Source: Desulfobacterales bacterium (GTDB lineage Bacteria > Desulfobacterota > Desulfobacteria > Desulfobacterales > Desulfosalsimonadaceae). From it: 10,537 bases of DNA. The notes beneath the pieces are model-generated. The model was not told where the DNA came from and made no database searches. It was given only the letters and a program-made list of their open reading frames with translations. Shown here piece by piece: positions 6,722-10,537 of this stretch. Numbering within the stretch: the stretch's first letter is position 1; each line of letters starts with the position of its first letter. The DNA lies in contig SKZX01000167.1 of assembly GCA_007127175.1 (NCBI GenBank), positions 1 through 10,537 on the forward strand. Reading direction: 5' to 3'. A program made the translations under genes and the position numbers.

Positions 6722-9520
6722 ATGCCGTCTATTTTCAATTCATCTCATTTACAGAACACCGATGACGCTTTTGTGATCGAAAAAGATCTGGCCACGCATG
6801 CCCTCGCCTCGGGGGATCGAAACGCCGCATGGCTTCGGCTGAGTCAACTCGCCGGGCGCTTCATGGCGCAGGAGACACGGCGCCAGAAAGACGGTCTTTT
6901 TGTTTCCACGAGCCTGGTACTCGCCAATCTGAGCTTCATCCTCGGCAAGGGGTTTGCGGACCTGACGCGCATCCTCCAGACTGCTTCCACTTCGGCTGAA
7001 GCAATGGGTGACCGCCGGTCTCTCGCCTTGCTTCAGCTTCACCTGGGGCGGCTTTTTTACTTCGGCGAGCAGCGGGACCAGGCCATGAGCATGTTTGCAA
7101 AGGGGAAGGCCGGTGCTGAAGCGCTTGGTGATGAGGACATACTGACCCAGGCGGCCGAGTTCATCGGACTGTATTATTTTATCCAGGGCCGGTTCCAGGA
7201 TGCCATTGTTTATTTTGAACAAGCCGCCCAAAGTTTCGAATTCGAGCAGCACGGACGGGTGATCAATCCCTCTGGGCCGCTATGGCTCAGCTACTGTGCC
7301 GCTTTTCTCGGGCAGTTTCACCGTGCCATCGGAACACTGGATTACTACAGGCGACTGGCCATTGAAGGAGCGGACCGAAGCCTCTCCACCACACTGCGGG
7401 CGGCTTTGGGCATTATTCTTCTGGGTATCCGGAATAACAGGGAAGCCAACTTCCACCTTTCCGGCGCATACCAGGAAGCCAACGCCATGCAGAACGCCCT
7501 GGCCGTATATTTCGCAACCGGCGGGCTGGCTTTCCATCACTACATGGAGGGTCGCCTGTCCGAATCAATGGCGTGGCTGAAAAAAAACCGCGAGGAAGGC
7601 GAAAAGTCGGGGCTTATCCGCCAGTATGCCTCCCCCATTGTGATCGAAACGCTGTTTGAACTGCACCGCCACGGCATCAGTTTTTCTGATGATCTCAATT
7701 ATCTCAACGAGTTCGACCGAATCATGCGGGAACCCAATATTCATCTTCGGGGTGTGGCCCTCCGCCTCAAGGCACAGGATGCCGTTGAAAAAAACGACGA
7801 CCCGAAGCCCATTATTGCCGATTTGAGCCGGAGTGAAGCGTATCTGATTCAATCCGGAGACCCGGTCCAGCTCGGCAAGACGCGGCTGGAAATCGCACGG
7901 ATGAAGTTGAGATCCGGTGATGATGAACAAGCCAGGCTGATCGCTGATATAGCGAGAAGTGATTTTGGCAGCTATGTGGACCTTTTCTTTCCCGATGATC
8001 TCAGGCCCCTGCTGGCCGTTAAAACCGACATGAAGCCGCACAAGGATACGGAAACCGATCTGCTTGGGATGTTTGGGGAAGTGATCCAGGAACTTTCCCC
8101 CAGTTCCGATTTCGACAGTCTTCTATCCCGGACCGTCAAGGCGACCAACCGGTTTTTCGGTGCAGAGCGCGGCGGGATTTTCTGGTTCCGGCGGGATGGC
8201 AAGGCCAAAGCGCCTCTGCTCAGGGGGCCGTGCAACCTATCGAGTTCAGACATTGCTTCCCGGGAATTCAAAGCCAACCTTTCCCTGATCTTCAAGACCT
8301 ATTACGAAAACAGGCCCGCAGTGGTAAGGCGGGAGGAGTTTGAACTGAACCCGAACCGCGTCAAGGCCATGCTGTGCGTTCCCTTCCAGGTGGAAGGGAA
8401 GGTGCGGGGCGTCCTCTACCACGACAATTCCTACGTCAGGGACTGCTTCGACAACCTGGATACGGCCCAGCTCGCCCTTATGGCCCAGTGGCTGACCCGC
8501 TACATTGACCATATCTTTGCCTTTTCAAGCCGAATGGCGCAAAAAGTGACGGACCAGGTAAACCTGGAATCCGCTGAACAGCCCGCAATCATTACGCAGA
8601 ACCCCGCCATGATGCACCTTCTGGATCAGGTTGACCGTATCGCCGCATCGGACAGTACCGTCCTGATATTCGGCGAAACAGGGACCGGCAAGGAACTCCT
8701 GGCCCGTCGCATTCACCAGATGAGCCACCGGAAAAATCAGCCCCTGGTTATTATCGACCCCACCGCCATTCCGGAAAACCTTGTCGAAAGCGAACTCTTC
8801 GGACACGAGAAAGGTGCCTTCACAGGCGCGGACAGGCAGAAAAAGGGGCGTTTGGAGCTGGCCCACACCGGCACCCTTTTTATCGACGAAATCGGGGAAA
8901 TCCCAAAATTCATCCAGGTCAAACTCCTGAGGGCCATACAGGAAAAAACCATGGTTCGAATCGGCGGGGCAAAAACCATTCATTCTGATTTTCGCCTGAT
9001 CGCCGCGACCAACCGGGACCTGGCAGAGGAGGTGGCTGCCGGACGCTTCCGCGACGATCTGTATTACCGGCTCAACGTGATTCCCGTAACCATGCTGCCG
9101 TTGAGGGAAAGAAAAGAGGACATCCCGCTTTTGGCGGATCATTTCCTGGAGCGTTATGCCGTGAAATACAACCACGAAAAACTTCGCATTACGCAAGAAC
9201 AATCTGAGATGCTGAGCCGTTATCAATGGCCGGGGAACATCAGGGAGCTCCAGAACCTCATCGAGCGGGCAATCCTTCTTTCCTCAGACGGCACCCTTTC
9301 ACTCGACCTGCAACCGTCCGGCCCCTTGCACTGCAGAAACCCCTTTGACGACATGCCCTCCCTCGATGAAGTGCAGCGGCGCTATATCCATTATATCCTT
9401 GAAAAAACCGGCGGAAGGATGAGCGGGCCAGGCGGGGCGTCTGAAATACTGGGGGTGAAACGAACCAGTCTTTACAACCGGATGAACCGGCTTGGTATGC
9501 GAAGGGGAACTGAGCATTAG
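6722..9520 (+). CDS. sigma-54 activator with TPR-like, GAF, AAA+ and Fis-HTH domains
   Basis: This 932-residue enhancer-binding protein has no receiver domain. Residues about 20-430 are helical TPR/MalT-like repeats (for example 103-172, with GRLFYFGEQRDQA and GRFQDAIVYFEQA). A GAF domain spans roughly 460-597. The AAA+ domain has Walker A GETGTGKE (651-658), the sigma-54 contact loop GAFTGA (698-703), Walker B GTLFIDEI (717-724), and the arginine-finger stretch FRDDLYYRLN (776-785). The C-terminal HTH (897-926) has SGPGGASEILGVKRTSLYNR, as in FhlA-like activators. ATP-driven remodelling of sigma-54 polymerase is therefore expected, and all catalytic motifs look intact. The input should be a small ligand at the GAF domain, a protein or ligand on the repeat domain, or both. 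The divergent operon with its sigma-54 promoter is the obvious target. Between its stop and the palindromic element (9521-9567) I see no strong terminator. Confidence 0.93.
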   Translation: MPSIFNSSHLQNTDDAFVIEKDLATHALASGDRNAAWLRLSQLAGRFMAQETRRQKDGLFVSTSLVLANLSFILGKGFADLTRILQTASTSAEAMGDRRSLALLQLHLGRLFYFGEQRDQAMSMFAKGKAGAEALGDEDILTQAAEFIGLYYFIQGRFQDAIVYFEQAAQSFEFEQHGRVINPSGPLWLSYCAAFLGQFHRAIGTLDYYRRLAIEGADRSLSTTLRAALGIILLGIRNNREANFHLSGAYQEANAMQNALAVYFATGGLAFHHYMEGRLSESMAWLKKNREEGEKSGLIRQYASPIVIETLFELHRHGISFSDDLNYLNEFDRIMREPNIHLRGVALRLKAQDAVEKNDDPKPIIADLSRSEAYLIQSGDPVQLGKTRLEIARMKLRSGDDEQARLIADIARSDFGSYVDLFFPDDLRPLLAVKTDMKPHKDTETDLLGMFGEVIQELSPSSDFDSLLSRTVKATNRFFGAERGGIFWFRRDGKAKAPLLRGPCNLSSSDIASREFKANLSLIFKTYYENRPAVVRREEFELNPNRVKAMLCVPFQVEGKVRGVLYHDNSYVRDCFDNLDTAQLALMAQWLTRYIDHIFAFSSRMAQKVTDQVNLESAEQPAIITQNPAMMHLLDQVDRIAASDSTVLIFGETGTGKELLARRIHQMSHRKNQPLVIIDPTAIPENLVESELFGHEKGAFTGADRQKKGRLELAHTGTLFIDEIGEIPKFIQVKLLRAIQEKTMVRIGGAKTIHSDFRLIAATNRDLAEEVAAGRFRDDLYYRLNVIPVTMLPLRERKEDIPLLADHFLERYAVKYNHEKLRITQEQSEMLSRYQWPGNIRELQNLIERAILLSSDGTLSLDLQPSGPLHCRNPFDDMPSLDEVQRRYIHYILEKTGGRMSGPGGASEILGVKRTSLYNRMNRLGMRRGTEH

Positions 9521-9567
9521 CGCAGGGAAGGCGCGTGACAAAATGATAATTCCAGATTAATATAATT

Positions 9568-9694
9568 GACGGCTTCGTAAAAAGCCCAATATCTGCGTTG
9601 CGAGCAATCTTTGAAGAATCTCACGTCCGCATAAGTACTATCAATTCTTCAAAAATTGCTCGCGCCTGGATCCTGAACTTTTTACAAAGCCGTC
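9568..9694. repeat. 127-bp imperfect palindromic element (MITE/REP-like)
   Basis: The terminal arms GACGGCTTCGTAAAAAG (9568-9584) and CTTTTTACAAAGCCGTC (9678-9694) pair at 16 of 17 positions. Inner arms at 9600-9619 (GCGAGCAATCTTTGAAGAAT) and 9644-9663 pair at 19 of 20. The two pairs are separated by 15 and 14 bases, so the whole element folds as one long interrupted hairpin around a 24-base loop. It encodes no protein. It sits between the regulator and the stress-protein gene. A related, decayed copy appears at the left edge of the window. The architecture fits a non-autonomous transposable repeat or a REP/BIME-type element. I see no clear target-site duplication. Confidence 0.85.
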
Positions 9695-9709
9695 TGAAAA
9701 CGACTTTTT
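9689..9709 (+). terminator. small hairpin plus T5, possible terminator of the regulator
   Basis: GCCGT and ACGAC can pair at four of five positions around a six-base loop, and five T follow (9705-9709). It overlaps the right arm of the palindromic element and resembles the hairpin at 57-79. It is a weak intrinsic-terminator shape. Together with the large hairpin before it, it could end regulator transcription. Confidence 0.3.
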
Positions 9710-9744
9710 ACGAGTCCATCATACTTTATTACAGTAAAAACGAG

Positions 9745-9752
9745 AAAGGAGG
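9745..9752 (+). promoter_or_regulatory. strong ribosome-binding site of the stress-protein gene
   Basis: AAAGGAGG is a full Shine-Dalgarno match 8 nt before the ATG at 9761. It predicts high translation and settles the start. I could not identify a convincing promoter in the 50 bases between the palindromic element and this site. Confidence 0.75.
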
Positions 9753-9760
9753 TTTTTGCC

Positions 9761-10216
9761 ATGGAGATTCGGAAAGTGCTCTGGCCTACGGATTTTTCTG
9801 ACAGCGCGGCAGCGGCGCTGCCTTACGTAAAGTCGCTCGGGATCAATCATGATTCGGAAATTCACCTGCTTCATGTTATTGATGACATTGTTCACCATGA
9901 AGCCTGGTACGGCGAGTTTGATGAGGCGCACATGGTGAAACTGACGGAAAAACTGCGGAAGAAAGCCGCTGAGCGGCTTGACCAGATATGTGATCGCCAC
10001 CTGGAGGGGTGCAGACTTTTTATTAAACATGTTGCCATTGGCGATCCCGCAGCTGAAATTCTGAAGTTCATCCGAAATGAAAAAATCGACAGCGTGGTCA
10101 TGGCCAAAGAAGGGGAAAGCGGCAACTTCAGTTTTGGCAGCACAACGGAGCGGGTCGTCAAGCATTCGCCGGTTCCCGTAACCGTCATTCCAGCGGGGAA
10201 ATCGGATAAAGACTGA
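9761..10216 (+). CDS. universal stress protein (UspA family), altered ATP motif
   Basis: This 151-residue single-domain protein has the Usp order: strand 1 VLWPTDFSDSA (6-16), HLLHVID (35-41), GDPAAEILKFI (94-104), IDSVVMAKEG (109-118), and the terminal block GSTTERVVKHSPVPVTVIP (126-144). UspA proteins are cytoplasmic dimers that help survival under starvation or energy stress. Many bind ATP through G-2x-G-9x-G(S/T). Here the loop reads AKEGESGNFSFGS (115-127): the first Gly is Ala and the span to the last Gly is two residues shorter. Nucleotide binding may therefore be lost or altered. The gene stands after the palindromic element and is probably transcribed apart from the regulator. No functional link to the acyl-CoA operon is evident. 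Confidence 0.9.
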   Translation: MEIRKVLWPTDFSDSAAAALPYVKSLGINHDSEIHLLHVIDDIVHHEAWYGEFDEAHMVKLTEKLRKKAAERLDQICDRHLEGCRLFIKHVAIGDPAAEILKFIRNEKIDSVVMAKEGESGNFSFGSTTERVVKHSPVPVTVIPAGKSDKD

Positions 10217-10233
10217 AAAAGCCCGAAAAGCCG

Positions 10234-10280
10234 CCGGAATAAACATTGATGTCAATGTGCATATGCGAATTTTTTTCCGG
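10234..10280. repeat. nested inverted repeats between stress-protein and zinc-ribbon genes
   Basis: Outer arms CCGGAATAAA (10234-10243) and TTTTTTCCGG (10271-10280) pair at 9 of 10. Inside lie a perfect inverted repeat, ACATTGA-TG-TCAATGT (10243-10258), and a perfect 8-bp palindrome, GCATATGC (10259-10266). The arrangement could fold as a transcript hairpin or hold an operator for the 62-codon gene downstream. The spacing of TTGA-N2-TCAA does not fit an FNR box (TTGA-N6-TCAA). The inverted repeats are seen directly; the role is unknown. Confidence 0.5.
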
Positions 10281-10340
10281 GGATTAATGGACTTCCCGAT
10301 TATTCATATGGGATTTTTTATTTGATACGAAAGGCCTGTC

Positions 10341-10529
10341 ATGACACAGGAACCGACTTTATGCCCGGTTTGCGGGAGCAAAAAGACGATTAAGATCGTC
10401 TACGATTCAGCAGATGCGTCAACAACGGAAAAGCGAAGAAGGGTACTGACGCCCAAGGATTGCGTTATTGATGAGACCTGCCCGGATTACAACTGCAAGG
10501 CGTGCGGCCACCAGTTCCAAACAGGCTGA
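10341..10529 (+). CDS. small zinc-ribbon protein, hypothetical
   Basis: This 62-residue protein has CPVC (8-11) near the N-terminus and CKAC (52-55) near the C-terminus, the two knuckles of a zinc ribbon. Two further Cys are at 41 and 47. A basic patch, KRRR (31-34), lies between the knuckles. GAAAGG lies about 6 nt before the ATG, supporting real translation. I do not recognise a named family. Small stand-alone zinc ribbons often bind nucleic acid or partner proteins, but nothing here shows which. It is separated by 124 bases from the stress-protein gene, so it may have its own promoter in the structured gap. It ends 8 bases before the window edge. Confidence 0.7.
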   Translation: MTQEPTLCPVCGSKKTIKIVYDSADASTTEKRRRVLTPKDCVIDETCPDYNCKACGHQFQTG

Positions 10530-10537
10530 GCCGGAAA

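Noticed and set aside
9598..9801. 67-codon open frame across the palindromic element
   Set aside because: It is built from repeat arms, has no ribosome-binding site, and runs into the stress-protein gene in another frame.
10243..10258. FNR/CRP-type box before the zinc-ribbon gene
   Set aside because: The half-sites TTGA and TCAA are 2 bases apart, not the 6 that FNR requires, and no CRP-like TGTGA is present.
1..10537. CRISPR array, tRNA or rRNA genes
   Set aside because: I saw no regularly spaced direct repeats, no cloverleaf-like segment and no rRNA-like conserved stretch on either strand.

Overview
The window reads as chromosome of a GC-rich, anaerobic, fatty- or aromatic-acid-degrading bacterium, most likely a sulfate-reducing member of the Desulfobacterota (Desulfobacterales-like). 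This placement rests on three things: protein content (a catabolic acyl-CoA operon with COG4739/DUF2148 ferredoxin-domain proteins, a sigma-54 activator, a universal stress protein), codon style, and a dispersed palindromic repeat that begins GACGGCTTCGTAAAAAG, a type I associate with that group. No database search was possible, so the taxonomy is inference.

Layout. Bases 1-90 hold no gene but contain a perfect palindrome, a small hairpin with a T-run, and what looks like a decayed partial copy of the repeat found near 9.6 kb. Bases 91-6411 carry one minus-strand operon of six genes, read right to left: an SCP2-type lipid-carrier protein, an AMP-forming acyl-CoA ligase, two different DUF2148 iron-sulfur proteins joined by a TAATG stop/start overlap, an acyl-CoA dehydrogenase, and an SCP2-type thiolase. 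Gaps are 35, 70, -1, 61 and 24 nt. The 310-base divergent region 6412-6721 contains a near-consensus sigma-54 promoter facing the operon. It also contains two 16-bp palindromes of form TGTCC-N6-GGACA spaced exactly 22 bp apart, and a sigma-70-like promoter for the divergent regulator. The regulator (6722-9520) is a 932-residue sigma-54 enhancer-binding protein with a TPR-like helical N-terminus, a GAF domain, an AAA+ domain and a Fis-type HTH. Then come a 127-bp imperfect palindromic element (9568-9694), a universal stress protein, a short structured intergenic region, and a 62-residue zinc-ribbon protein.

How it may work together. The regulator probably senses a metabolite through its GAF/TPR region, binds the paired palindromes about 100-120 bp upstream of the operon start site, and activates sigma-54 RNA polymerase. 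The operon would activate a carboxylic acid to its CoA thioester, carry or present it (SCP2), desaturate it (acyl-CoA dehydrogenase) and cleave or condense it (thiolase). Enoyl-CoA hydratase and hydroxyacyl-CoA dehydrogenase genes are absent here, and the two DUF2148 proteins occupy the middle of the operon. The dehydrogenase has Asp where the family normally has its catalytic Glu, and the thiolase lacks both usual positions of a second catalytic Cys. The set therefore looks like a specialised, not a generic beta-oxidation, module, and its substrate cannot be read from the sequence.
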